DNA of 34,387 bases from Plakobranchus ocellatus (Eukaryota; Mollusca; Gastropoda; Plakobranchidae): assembly GCA_019648995.1 (NCBI GenBank), contig BLXT01008033.1:113086-147472 (forward strand). Direction: 5' to 3'. A program made the translations under genes and the position numbers. Every line of letters starts with the position of its first letter. The stretch's first letter is position 1. This document shows positions 21,400-31,980 of the stretch, piece by piece. Below the pieces are notes generated by a model. That model saw nothing but the letters and a program-made list of their open reading frames with translations. It was not told the DNA's origin and ran no database searches.

Positions 21400-21690
21400 C
21401 TCTTGCCGATAAAACAAGCTGGGATCTGTTATACGCCATGTTAAAAACTGATTAGGCGCAGCAATAGGCTGCAGCTGCAAGCTTGTCCTCCTGTTTAGAG
21501 CCGTCAGTATAAACGGCAGAATGGTTGGAAAATTTTTCCGTTAATTAAAAAAATTCTTTCTGATTGACCACCTCGGTGGTACCTTTCTTCTTTCGTTTAG
21601 TTAGTGAAATATCAAAGTTAATCTGGTGCTCCTCCCAAGGTGGTTAGCACTGGTCATATCGATGGCTGAGCGCTAGAAGTGATTATCTCA
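21400..21690 (-). pseudogene. LINE RNase H domain fragment
   Basis: The minus strand reads PPWEEHQINFDISLTKRKKK, followed after a short gap by FSNHSAVYTDGSKQEDK and LAAAAYCCA. YTDGS is the first catalytic motif of RNase HI as found in Jockey/I-type LINEs of invertebrates, and the PPW...L.K lead-in is typical just before it. Later RNase H motifs are not seen below 21400, and the RT above 21690 is absent, so this is a short remnant. The C-terminal fragment at 28350-28622 is of the same general LINE type. Confidence 0.7.
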
Positions 21691-21928
21691 GCTTTTCATA
21701 GTTTCGAGAAAATTGAGTTTAAAATTTTTACGATTTGGAAATTGCTATAGCAATTTTATTTGATAAGATTTCATCAAATCCTTTTGGATTATTATCTTTT
21801 TTAACAAGCTGGACAAGATGAAGAGCAGTCAAATTCAACCTCTTGCTTGCCGTTAGTGAGAAAAGTGGCAAAAAACGAGATAGTCATTGCTCTAGCCTTT
21901 TTTTCAAGAGGCTGTTGTATATAATCAC

Positions 21929-22024
21929 TTTTCTGGACACAGTCACTTATTGCACAATACATTTTACGATATGCGGGCTGATGCACAATCTTTTCTTGTG
22001 GATACAGTCATTTCTTGCACCAAC
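21929..22024. repeat. Two 65-bp-spaced GGAYACAGTCA repeats
   Basis: GGACACAGTCACTTATTGCA at 21935 and GGATACAGTCATTTCTTGCA at 22000 match at 17 of 20 bases. They lie downstream of the second transposase-like copy, in the same relative position as the TACAGG array next to copy 1, and the words are similar. Confidence 0.5.
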
Positions 22025-22611
22025 TTTTGACAACAAGCATACATGATTTTTATTATGTTAAAGTGCGTGGAGAAGAAGTAAACAGGCGCAAAGGGGGAAC
22101 AGTTGGATGATTCACTTGACGCAAGTTAAAATACACTTAAAACTTTAACTTTATTCTCATTGACATTAACATGATATGCATCAAATGCCAAGTTTAAGCT
22201 GTTTAGCAATTTGGATATGGAGCATGATCCAAATCTTACACAATGCATTCATGCTGTGAGCGTGGTAAGCATAAGAGATATAAACACAGCGAAATGCATA
22301 AATCATAAACTTTGCATTTAGGCATGGCATGCATAAACATAACATTTTCAATTAGTGATAACTAGAGATAAAATTGTATCATGGGTAAACAGTATGTGCC
22401 CTAGATGGAGACAAAAATAAAATAACCCATAAAGTACGTCATGTGAAAGAAGTAACCACCAAAACTGCACATTGCAAATCCATGTACTTAATTGAACTGA
22501 AAAAAGGCACATTGTAGTTCAAACAATGATGATTTCATATAAAGATTCTCTGAAGCCCAAATGGAAGGCAAACAATGACGGTATAATATGTCAAGTTTTC
22601 TGCTTCTATTC

Positions 22612-24170
22612 TTATTCATACTGTGTCTGCTCCTTGTCAGTGTCATCAGCTGCGGGTTCTGGTGCATTATCTCTCGGTGTATCCGAGCATGGAAGGTTGG
22701 CATACACAGCATGATATTCTCCAGGAATGACCAGCTTCTTGCATAGTTCCAGCAAGTCTGACTTTGTTGCCTGGGAAATTGGAAGTATCTTGTTGTAAAC
22801 TGGATTCAAAGGAAGCTCTTCAACTGACGGATGTTTTCTCCGTCCACTTACTTTCATTTTTTTTAACTGCTCGTCAAATCCAATATTGTTTAGCAATACA
22901 TTTTGGATATATATGCCGATCAACCAGTTGACAGTGTCTCCATTTTCATCTTTGTTCCTAATTTTTGGGAGTTTACCAAAAACCAGGGTGAAATCAGCAA
23001 ACTGTGTACGCTTTTTGGGGATTACTTTGACTGGATTTTTTTTTCTCCGAGAACTTACGGAAATGGTTTTCCAGTCATTGGTTGTGAAGATACCAATGGA
23101 TTTCTTCTCTCGTCCAATAGCTGAATGCATACTGTCTACCTCAATCATGGAGTGGCCGTTTCCAGGAAGTTGTGTGTGATAACTAGTATATTCTTGCTGT
23201 CGTTCAAAGCAAAGCATCAATGCAGCCTCCGCTGATTTCTGTCTCGTCCCAAAGATGTCAGAAAATAATGACACTTCGTCAGTCGATGGGGCACAAGAAC
23301 CAGCTATCTCTGCAGACATGAGGCTATATCGATGTTCCTCCTCTTACGGTCAATCTCAGTCCAACAATATCAAAACCCATAGTTTGGTTTTTCCTTCCCA
23401 AAAATGAGGTTGAAAACACAAAGTTTTTGGAGTAATGTGTTAGGGAAACGTTACTCGAAGGGTGAGTTGGCGTAAACTTCGTAAGCTGTCAGACAATTGT
23501 CTTCCTCATTGGCTCGCTCTTTATTTCTTTCTTTAGCCATCCTTGCATATCCGTGCCTCTTCAAATGTGCAGCTTACTCATTCTTCCTTTATCTCTTCCT
23601 TTTCTTGAGGTGTTAGTTGTTTAAATCTGTGACAGAAGCACAGATGTCTTTTGTTGGTTTAAACAAGGACAGGTTAACCTTTTCAATAGACTTGGCGGTG
23701 TATGCACTCACTGCTTGGCCGAATCTTCCTTTTGATATTTCTCTTTAAGAAGATGATAAAACTTTGATATGGATAGAATGGAATCCAGATATCTTTTGTT
23801 AGAAAATTTTCCGCATGTAATGACTTTCTGTGCAAGGAAATGAGTGTGTGTGTGTTCTCTCATGCGTTCTTTTTGCTCCTCTGGTGTTTTACTCCATGCG
23901 CCTTGTTATCCTCGGCCGCCCTCCCCAATAAACAACACTTTCACTCTTTAAAGAAGTGTTGTCAACTGGGATGTGATTTATGTTCAGGGTAGTGAGTAAA
24001 AGCGATTTGCATTAACGCTCTCTCATCCCTTTCGTTGCGTGGTATGCCTTTGACGAAGACTCTTTCTTTTTCCTCTGATTTTCATCTGCTTGAGTACAGC
24101 TAACCTGTTTGATCTGGATATTTGTAAGAATACACGTTTTTTTTTCATGCTGAACCTTTCAATGGTCTTA
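22612..24170 (-). pseudogene. Invertebrate transposase-like protein, same family as copy 1, copy 2
   Basis: Blocks in order on the minus strand are EEQKERMREHTHTHFLAQK and KRYLDSILSISKFYHL (about 23880-23770), then VNLSLFKPTKDIC (about 23680-23640). Next are KLCVFNLIFGKEK with CWTEID (about 23430-23360) and SLFSDIFGTRQK (about 23265-23230). The final blocks are LPGNGHSMIEVDSMHSAIG (about 23165-23110), TVNWLIGIYIQN and the IPGEYHAVYANLP tail. The last 235 codons (23319-22612) are one open frame; upstream there are several frame breaks. The acidic site reads SDIF, not the SDNC of copy 1. The order, SD site, GHS/T-E-DS block and IP-YH tail identify the family, but I cannot name it. A minus-strand AATAAA lies at 22155-22150, a possible poly(A) signal. 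Confidence 0.7.
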
Positions 24171-24459
24171 TAGTCTTTGTTCAGCCTCAGCCTATCATCC
24201 TCAGTGAATTTAGTCGCGCAATTATACTTGCATTTGTTGAAATCACAAACAATAATTTAAAGGAAGAAAGAGATTACATTTAAGAGGTAGTTTAAAAAAT
24301 GTAATGTTTGAACATCGACAGTTGCTAAAAAGGAAAAATATAGATCAAAGAGAAGGTTATGAAAAGAGAAATTGTCTGTTACTTGTCTATACTTCATGTA
24401 ATAAAAAAAAAAGAGAAACAAGTTTGACACTATAAAAAATATATATATATGTTTTGAAG

Positions 24460-25775
24460 AACTACTGAATACAAAACCGAAGGGTTGCTTCCAATTAGCA
24501 GTTAGTCCTCGTGCCATAAAGACACAAGCGTGGTTGGCTATGTACCTGCTCCTGCCTAAATGAGCATAATGTTCAAATCCCCGCACAATATCATGTTTAG
24601 GGTCATAACACACCGTCTCTTTTATCGACATCTCAACGAAAACAAGCGTACAAAGCTTTTCATCGGGCGTCATAGATTTAACTTTTACTTTTAAGGCTTG
24701 CAAAATACTTGGAGAAAACCCAGGTTTTAACTTTAAAGATGACATGCTTTTTCTTAAAGTAGATACGCTGGGCAACCTAAATAGTTTTGAAAGGAGCCTG
24801 TAGATCTTAGGGGAGGCATAATGAAAAGATAGAGCTAAGCTCTTATCCGTGCAGCTCCATCGAAGCCCATACTTTGATTTGGAAGCCATCCTGATTTGAG
24901 TCATGACAAAGTCTAGGGTCTTATGCTTAAGGTATTCTGACAAAATTTCATTTATTTCCAGCAGGGAAACTTTAGGCTTTTCAGCAGGGTGCAATTTTCA
25001 GAAATTTTCTTAAGGCGACACAACTGCTGTCGAGCTGAGTGCAATTTTTTACGCAAAGTAACTTTCTTTGGTATCAGTTTGCGTACTGGCTTGGCAGACT
25101 GTGATTTTTCTGTATGAATTGGTTCCTCAGAAATAAAATGAACTGAAGAGCACACATCTTTTTTATGAGGCGGTCTGCGTGGAGTCACCGACGGAGGATT
25201 GTTTGGAATGTCAAACACAGTTGGTACAGCACAATGAATCAGTATGTTTCTGAGGGCAGGGTTCATGAATTGAGACACTTCGAAATGATCAGCAAACAGA
25301 AAATTGTTTTTACACAGTTTTTCTGTTGGTTTTGAATGAAGATCATCTCGCCTCACATTTATAACCCATGTCTCGCACCTGAAAAATAAATTAATTTACT
25401 ATGATTTTTCGGGAGAAATTATCGTACAATCTTCTTTTTCCGAGATTAGATTAAGATCTAGATTTAACTCGATTGCATAGTTTTCCTTTTTTTCATAATG
25501 AATGAAACAAACAAGCCATAGGCATCTAGAAATCTAGCAATACCAAATGGAAAATGCGCTGGTCATACCCACCTGTGTGCTAGATCTAGATCTAGATTAG
25601 TTTCTTCTATTTGAAAACAACTAGATCCCATTAGAATTTACAAGTGGTATTTCTATGCTTACTTTTCTGGAAATCTAAAAAATGACACCCGAGAATTTTT
25701 ACTGCGATTGTTGGTGCAATTTATAGCAGAGCACCATTCGCCAGAGTTGCTAGGACGCTTTGCAGGAGCCGCCAT
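24460..25775 (-). pseudogene. THAP-domain P-element-type transposase, two exons
   Basis: Exon 1 is 25775-25663: ATG, then MAAPAKRPSNSGEW, Cys15 and Cys20, VSFFRFPE, followed by a GTAAGC donor. Exon 2 starts at 25378 after a TTTTTCAG acceptor; a codon split 2+1 keeps the frame. It completes the THAP zinc finger (TWVINVRRDD, LFADHF, AVPTVF) and a basic coiled-coil-like stretch. The P-element transposase region follows from about 24994: LRWS, IYRLLSKLFRLPSVSTLR, LVFVEMSIK, RGLTANWKQPFGFVF. THAP binds the transposon ends; the transposase core is RNase H-like. Three oddities are seen: the third zinc ligand position holds Phe (25296-25294), the Asp expected in the F-D-E-M motif is Val (24637-24635), and a frameshift lies near 24970-24995. 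The C-terminal half is missing after about 24460. Probably inactive as a transposase; a domesticated or mis-assembled gene is less likely. Confidence 0.8.
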
Positions 25776-25781
25776 TGTTTA

Positions 25782-26905
25782 CTACTGGTTGACTCGCGAT
25801 ACACGTATGCCGCTTGGTGGCGCTGCAAGTAGGCTGTGCATGCAAAAACAGCTGAGCTGACCATCTTTACGATTTTCAAATCTTTGGTTATAGTCCACCC
25901 ATCGCGTGTGACTGAATGCGGGGAACCCCACGGACCTAGGTCGACTAAACGCTGAAACGGCGAGATTTTCTTGTTCTTTCACATCTTTTATTTATTTTTT
26001 GACATCATCTCCATCCAACCATTCGGTGCTATCACTGGGCATATGGCAAATATCTCTTATGTCGTATGGAAGCGCTGGTTTCTGTGTCATTTTTCTCTGT
26101 GCGGTGATTTTCTGCTTGGCCGAACCCAATAGTGCGATCGCATCTAAGGAATGTGATAGCGCTTTCTTTAACCCGATCTCTTTGCATTCTTTTAACTCTT
26201 TTGCGCTTAACGCAATTGCGGTGACAGCCTATGAAATTAACCGCTGAACGGCGCTAAACTTGGCGTCCAATTTTCTGTTGTCACACTTGATCATGTTCCA
26301 AATATATTTATTGCTGAGGCGGACGGCGAGGGATGGGCAATTTTCCGGCCGTTTGAAGATCTCAAATTTCTCTTTCATTTTATCTTCGGCCATCATTTGC
26401 CCGAAACACTGGGCAATAAATCCTGCCAGAGTGTCAGGGAGGAGGTCAGAGACCTCCTTATCTGCTCCGTATTCCGTGCACGCCACAGGAAAACGTCCTC
26501 CTCGTCTCCTGAACACTCCTGCCATTCCCCAAATTCTGAACCTGAATTATCGTGGCCAAAAAGGTAATTCAGTAAATCCTCACTTTCCACGCCAATTTCT
26601 CCTTCTCTTATCGGCAGATCATCATGCATAGCTTTCACCTTCTTTGTTTTCTCCTTGACTGGTACTGTCTTACTTACCCGCATGTGTTTGATTTCTTATG
26701 CTTCTTAGTTTTATTATGACGTTTTGTTTGTGTATGTTTTGTTACTTCCGATGAAGTGGAGGCCGCTGGAGAAGATGATGATGATGATGATGATGAAGAA
26801 GAGGAGGATGACCGAGCTCTCTTTTTCCTCTTTTCCAAATTTTCTACTCTGTCCCGCAATGCACCAATTTTATTAATGTCTGATTGGTCACGAACATGCT
26901 TTGCG
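25782..26905 (-). pseudogene. DIRS-like retroelement Gag/ORF1 remnant
   Basis: The minus-strand frames read as follows: IGALRDRVENLEKRKKRA followed by a Ser run (26859-26750), an acidic middle with LLNYLFGHDNSGSEF (26683 on), and AGFIAQCFGQMMAEDKMKEK with KRPENCPSLAVRLSNKYIW (26450-26290). AVQRLIS and an in-frame TAG follow, then, in the same frame, LLGSAKQKITAQRKM and WLDGDDVKK up to 25998. The RPENC...LxxPxxNxxIW block, the later RR-xIxPxL stretch and the L-GDD end are the pattern I know from ORF1 of DIRS-type tyrosine-recombinase retroelements in marine animals. At least two frame changes and two stops break it. No RT or recombinase follows: the THAP gene starts at 25775. A coiled-coil N-terminus plus poly-Ser alone would be unspecific; the RPENC block carries the call. 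Confidence 0.6.
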
Positions 26906-26983
26906 TGTCGATTTCATCCATCAATGTCAAATAAATCTTCCGCTGAACGGAGGGACTATACAATCACCTGCGGCTGTCTCTGA

Positions 26984-28349
26984 ATCTGATCTTTGACCTA
27001 TCCCAGGCCTCCAACAGGGGATTCCCCTCCTGAAAGTGAGAACTCATCCGGTATTTTAAAAAATAATAAAAGTTTGCATTGATTAAGTAAGCAAAGCTCG
27101 GTAGACAAGTAAGGAAGACAAAAAATAAATTTCCTCTCCCTAACAATTTTAAATATTTTTGGCAAAAAAGGAATGCTTTTTTTTTTTTTTGCACGAATTA
27201 TATAAACAATGAAAAACAAATAATATAAACCTGAAAAAAAAGTAAAATGTCATATTTGTAAGACAGAGAAATTCTTTTGGTATTTTTTAGGAGATGAATT
27301 GAAAATGAATTCTATTATCATTTTAATTTCAATCCTTTTGATTTTATACTGGTTGGTCTGCTAGTTTTGCTATTTTAGCAGTACAGTTTTTGTTTCCAAA
27401 TATTATTCACGATTGTGAAAACATGATGCTTTGATAATTCAAAAAAAAACAAAAAAAAACAAGCATCTACACAAGTCAGTGAAAAATGAATCCGGGCGCA
27501 CATTCACCAAATCGGCTGTTTCACCTCTGCCCTGCATGTTTGTCTGGTGCATTCTTCTCTCTCTCTATCTATCGATCTATCTGTCTCTCTCTCTCTCTTT
27601 TCTGCTTGCGACCCGCACCTGTCCCTCACACAACAATATCTATCTTGTTCCTCTCTGTCATTCGTGGCAGTAAGGTTTTTTTTTTAATTGAAGTCCTAAT
27701 CATCATAGGAAAACATGCCTGAAGAAAACTAAACTTTAGCTTTGCTAAAGGGTACAAGAGTATAGAATCTTTGGCTTTAATATAGTAAACACTTAAAGGC
27801 AAAACGTGGAAACAAATTGTACACGCAAACATCAACACAGTGTTTTAACACTTTCCCCCAAAATACCTCTTCAAAAAAAAAATTGATTGGCCAATTGCCT
27901 AATCGCCATGTTCCTTTTCACCAGGTATTCATCATGGCATGGAGGGCCAGGGATTTCTTTATAAACATTACCTGAACTTTTGTATTTTCCTTCTCACTTA
28001 TAATCAGGCAAAACGTATTTTGCCCGCAGCAGAAATCAATAGCTTTTTCATGATTTACTGGAAGTTATTTTGGGTTTCACCTGTCTTTCTTTCTCTCTCC
28101 CACGCCGCCTCTCAACTGTCATTCCTGTTTTACTCTTTTTGAAATATCTCTAGACTCCCCAACTGCTCGAAGGCAACTCGCCTGAGAGATTTGTAGTCTT
28201 GTTTTTTTTTTTTTTTTAAGTTCTGAGCTTGACAGCATAGTCATCAAGCTTTCAGAGATTAAAAGACTTTCTAGTAAATTCAACAATTTTCTTATCTACA
28301 ATAATAGCCTGCCAACTTGCAAAAGCGATTCTGAACCGAACAATATCGT
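26984..28349. other. Stretch without a recognisable gene
   Basis: AT-rich, with homopolymers (T run near 27179-27190, T run 28203-28218), a CTCT/CTAT simple repeat at about 27553-27600, and no credible coding frame. Confidence 0.55.
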
Positions 28350-28622
28350 GACAAAAACTATTTGCTGGTGAGAACTCAGACCCATAGTGAACGCATACAT
28401 CGTTTTTGCTATGCTTGTGGCAGCCATTACACTGTCCAGCATATTTTAATAGAATGCCCAGACTTTCAAGTCACCAGGAAGAAATACATGTACCTCAGTG
28501 TAGCCTACCTGATATGTACAGACTCTTCCGAGAGATCAATACCTCTTGGTGCCAAGAAATATCTGCGGCTTTGTACAGATTACTTTTTAAAATTTTTCTC
28601 CATATACGTTGTTGGATTTTAA
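28350..28622 (+). pseudogene. LINE C-terminal fragment with CCHC-type motif (Jockey/I-like)
   Basis: The plus-strand frame reads RFCYACGSHYTVQHILIECP, followed by RKKYMYLSVAYL. CxxC....TVxHILxEC is the cysteine-histidine motif that follows RNase H at the C-terminus of Jockey/I-type LINE ORF2. A conserved tail with LGAKKYLRL follows up to the stop at 28622. Upstream RT and RNase H are missing, so this is a 5'-truncated insertion. The 3' region carries a partial tandem duplication and an ATCA-rich tail. Confidence 0.8.
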
Positions 28623-28985
28623 TGGATTTTTATCTTTGTTTTGATTTGCTTGAGCATCTGATAGAAGCCTGTGAGAGAAAATGAACGAACAGAAACCCTG
28701 AGATCACCCCTTAATGAAACTGATTTGTACAGATTTTTCCGAGCGGTCAATCCCTCTCGCGCAGTGGTCTATTTATAAGAACTTGGTAATGATATCTATA
28801 GAAATACCTGAGGTCTTGTACTTTTTCTTTTAAAATTTTTTTCTTCATATGCACAGTTAGATTTTTTAAAATGGATTTTGACATAAGTTTTGAAATTGCA
28901 ACGTCAGGCTATAATGACCTATAACAAAAAATAAATGAGTTGAAATCCAGAGATCACAGGTAAATGGTGGACTGGATAAACCAAT
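28505..28985 (+). repeat. Tandem duplication of the LINE 3' region
   Basis: 28510-28716 and 28718-28985 align: GATATGTACAGACTCTTCCG (28511) against GATTTGTACAGATTTTTCCG (28722), and TTTTAAAATTTTTCTCCATA against TTTTAAAATTTTTTTCTTCA. Both end in an AAxCC(C/A)(T/G)AGATCAC word, and the second continues into ATGGTGGACTGG. An (ATCA)n tail follows at about 28989-29047. Confidence 0.65.
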
Positions 28986-29059
28986 AATCGATCAATCAAT
29001 CAATCATGGATAAAGGGTGGACCGGCTGTATCAAAAATTAATCAATCAATTTTGAAACT

Positions 29060-29924
29060 TCTTAATAGAAACAGTATGATATTTATAAAAGAGATGTTTT
29101 ATTAACATAAAACCAAAACTATTTTTAACGTGCATTTGGTACACTTCATCTATCTACTCCTGCAACCTTCAAAATTGGCAAATATGAGAAGCGGTTACAG
29201 TCAAAAATGTCTAGAAAGCATCACAGCTCAATGCATTTACAGTTGAATATTAATTTTGTAATCCAAAATAAATTAATTTATCGAAAGCATGTCACATCAA
29301 AAATGCTACTCAAGGTAAAATTTATCAATTAAAAACATAGGTCAGTTTACCTATTCTAAGATGTAATTGGTTTTTTTTTTCTAATGGAATTGAGGCAGAC
29401 AAAACTTACTAAAGCTTTGGAAGTTTCCGCACACTGGAAAGCTTTGAATCTTCCAGTCCCACACAGTGACATAGTTTCTATTTCTCTCTCTCTTCCTTTC
29501 CCTCTCGCTCTCTGTCTCTCTCCGCAAGCTTTGCCAATATACGTGATATTTTTATTAAACTATTCATTCTCGCTTAATTTCTTTAGTTCCCTTTCTCTTT
29601 CTTTCTTTCTCTCTCTCTGCCTTAATCCGCTCTCGTCTTCCATCCCTATATCTGACAATTTTCTTGAGTATCTCTATCTGTAAGATCTGTAGATTTATCC
29701 TTCACTCTATTATTTTAAGTCATTATAAGTAAACTACTAAATTCATCTTCAACTCTTATCACCTAGCATAGTTCTGTAAAAGCAAAAGTTTACTGCAAAA
29801 GCAGGTTTTTCTGTAAAATCTTGGGGCTTTTAAAAAGACATTCGGTTTTATCAGAACATTCTCTCTTAACACAGATCTGACAGCTTTACAAATCTTTCTT
29901 TTCTTTTTTTTTTTTTTAAACTTT
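29060..29924. other. Stretch without a recognisable gene
   Basis: AT-rich DNA with a TCTC-rich tract at about 29478-29620 and a T run at 29904-29917. It forms the left flank of the Gypsy element. Confidence 0.6.
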
Positions 29925-29929
29925 ATTAC

Positions 29930-30225
29930 TGTTGCGTGATTCAATTATGGGTTCTTAACTGCATATAATATCTAAGTAAAAGAACGAACAGAAGGCTGTG
30001 TGTATAGTAACACTTAGAGACTTTTATTATCAAAGCTTACAGGATGACGGTTAGACAACGAGTGGGTGGACAAGGCATATCACTACAGTATTTGTGCAAG
30101 GAAAATACAAAGAAGGAGATGGTAGACAGTCATGTACAGTAGATATATGTAACTAGGTCAGTAACAATAGTGGGTATATAACTCGGTCAGTAAACACGGT
30201 CATGATAAATACAATACACGTAACA
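29930..30225 (-). repeat. 3' LTR of the Gypsy element
   Basis: 296 bp with TG...CA ends; matches 33160-33451 over its whole length. It contains a small insertion relative to the other LTR near 30103-30110. Confidence 0.95.
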
Positions 30226-30236
30226 TCTCCTCCCCT
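30226..30236 (-). other. Polypurine tract
   Basis: The minus strand reads AGGGGAGGAGA immediately before the 3' LTR, the expected place for the plus-strand DNA primer. Confidence 0.85.
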
Positions 30237-30673
30237 AAGTTTCAAAACAACTTTCTTAACGTCCATAAAAAAGGGATAAAATGTTTCGAATGAGAACATA
30301 TCTTTGGCATCAGATTCTTAGTATGAGGAAATTGTAAATGTAGAACACGTTTCAAAAGTCATTCAGGTGAGGAAGTAATTGTCGACCGACTTTATATTAA
30401 AAAAAAAAAATATGTCAAAATGCAGAGCTAAGACAATAAAGTTCACAGGATGGAGTCATGGTCTAAATAAGGCATGGTTGAGACATGAATTGTACACTTA
30501 ACACAAAAGTTAAATAATATTCTGAGTAAATGAGGAAAGTAGCTTGTTGAACGCTCTTGGATTTTGAGACAAGAAAAGAAAAATCTAACAGGGTCTGCCC
30601 GTAGCTGAAATTCAGATGGCTCAGTAATTCTGGTCGAGGCCAGGGACGAGAACAAGCCTATCAGGTTGTTTTA

Positions 30674-31932
30674 TTATGCACCCTGATGCGTAATTAACAG
30701 GTTCGCCTGTTCTACTGTGTCAGGAACGGGTTTGGGCCTGTGTTCAATGTCAGTTTCAAGGTTCAGAATCGAATTTTGTTCTGAGGGCATCGTGCCAGTT
30801 AAAGGTTCGAATGATGTAGGGTGAGATGCACTTGGCATAGGTCTAATCCCAAGGTTCAAATGTGGGTTGTTAGACGTGGGGTGAGTGAATGGGGACACGC
30901 AATTTGCTTTGGTGGCCAGAAAAGCGTTTTCCTGACTTTCTGACCAAAGGAATGGAACATCTTTTTGGTGAGATTTTGTATGGGGTGCAGATCTTCTGTA
31001 AGATTGGAGATGTATCGGGACAGATATTGCACCATGACGAGGAAGCGTCTTACCTCTGTGAGATAAATGGGTTGAGGGAAGTCGCTTATTGCTCTAACCT
31101 TCTCAGGATCTGTCCGGATTCCATCTGACGAGATTACATGGCCCATGAAGTTAATCTTGCCCGAGGCCAGTTCAAGTTTGTCTTTGTTGAGCCTAACCCC
31201 ATACTTTTCGCATGCTGACAGGAAACGTTGTAAGTTGAGGTCATGGTCTTATCGGTTGCGTCCATGAATAATGGCGTCATCGTGGATAGCGACAACGCCA
31301 GGAAGGGCACCAAACAGCTCGAGGATTTTCCTTTGGAAAATCTCCGATGAGACTGAAAGACCAAAAGGGAGTCTTAACCACCGATAGGGACCGTAACATG
31401 TTTGAAACGTTGTCAGCAAGGAAGATTCGGTATCGAGGAGAACATGCCAGAAGCCATTGCGTAGATCAACTTTCGTAAAAACACGAGATTCGCAGAGTTC
31501 ATGAAGGAGATCATCTAGGAGGGGCATTGTATATAATGTTCACGAAGGAGGGCTTTATTGAGAAATGTAGGGTCTATACAAATTCTAAGTTGTCCATTCT
31601 TTATGTGTGCCACAACTCTTTGGCTTATGTGACAGGGGCAAGGACTCCAAGCTCAGTTAGTCTGTCAAGTTCTTGTTTGAATCGGCCTCTGACAGCTGTA
31701 GGGACTCGGCGATTTGGCATGATCCCCGACTTGACATTAGGGTCGGTTGTCAGATGTTGTTGCCCGGGAAACTGACCCAACTTATCGTTGAACACCGGTA
31801 GGCAATCAAGGGAGGATAGTGAGAAGACTTCCTCGAAATTAGCACTCTGTAGGGAGAGAAGTCCCATTTGCTCAGCCGCTCGTAATCCGAGAATCGGCTG
31901 AACGTCCTGTTCGCAGACAACAAATTCTGCAT
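30674..31932 (-). pseudogene. pol: Gypsy pol: RT followed by an in-frame deletion of RNase H and integrase
   Basis: From high to low coordinates, a pre-RT linker (KFNAEFVVCEQDVQPILGLR, about 31945-31885) is followed by RRVPTAVRGRFKQELDRL (about 31715-31660) and LRICIDPTFLNKALLREHY (about 31590-31535). The palm comes next: VFTKVDLRNGFWHVLLD (about 31475-31425), LRLPFGLSVSSEIFQ and the catalytic box VAIHDDAIIHG (about 31290-31258). The thumb GHVISSDGIRTDPEKV (31146 on) and the connection WSESQENAFLATKAN (about 30947-30903) follow. Right after this the frame runs straight into a Pro/Ser/Thr-rich tail ending at 30674. RNase H and integrase, which should come between, are missing. Frameshifts occur near 31620, 31530, 31240 and 30965. 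Both Asp residues of the catalytic pair remain. Confidence 0.85.
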
Positions 31933-31980
31933 TGAATTTCTTTTTTGTCTTGGCGTTTTTGAGGATCTCCCTTATCTTGC

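Noticed and set aside
26756..26860. Plus-strand Asp/Glu-rich ORF
   Set aside because: It is antisense of the poly-Ser and coiled-coil start of the DIRS-like gag.
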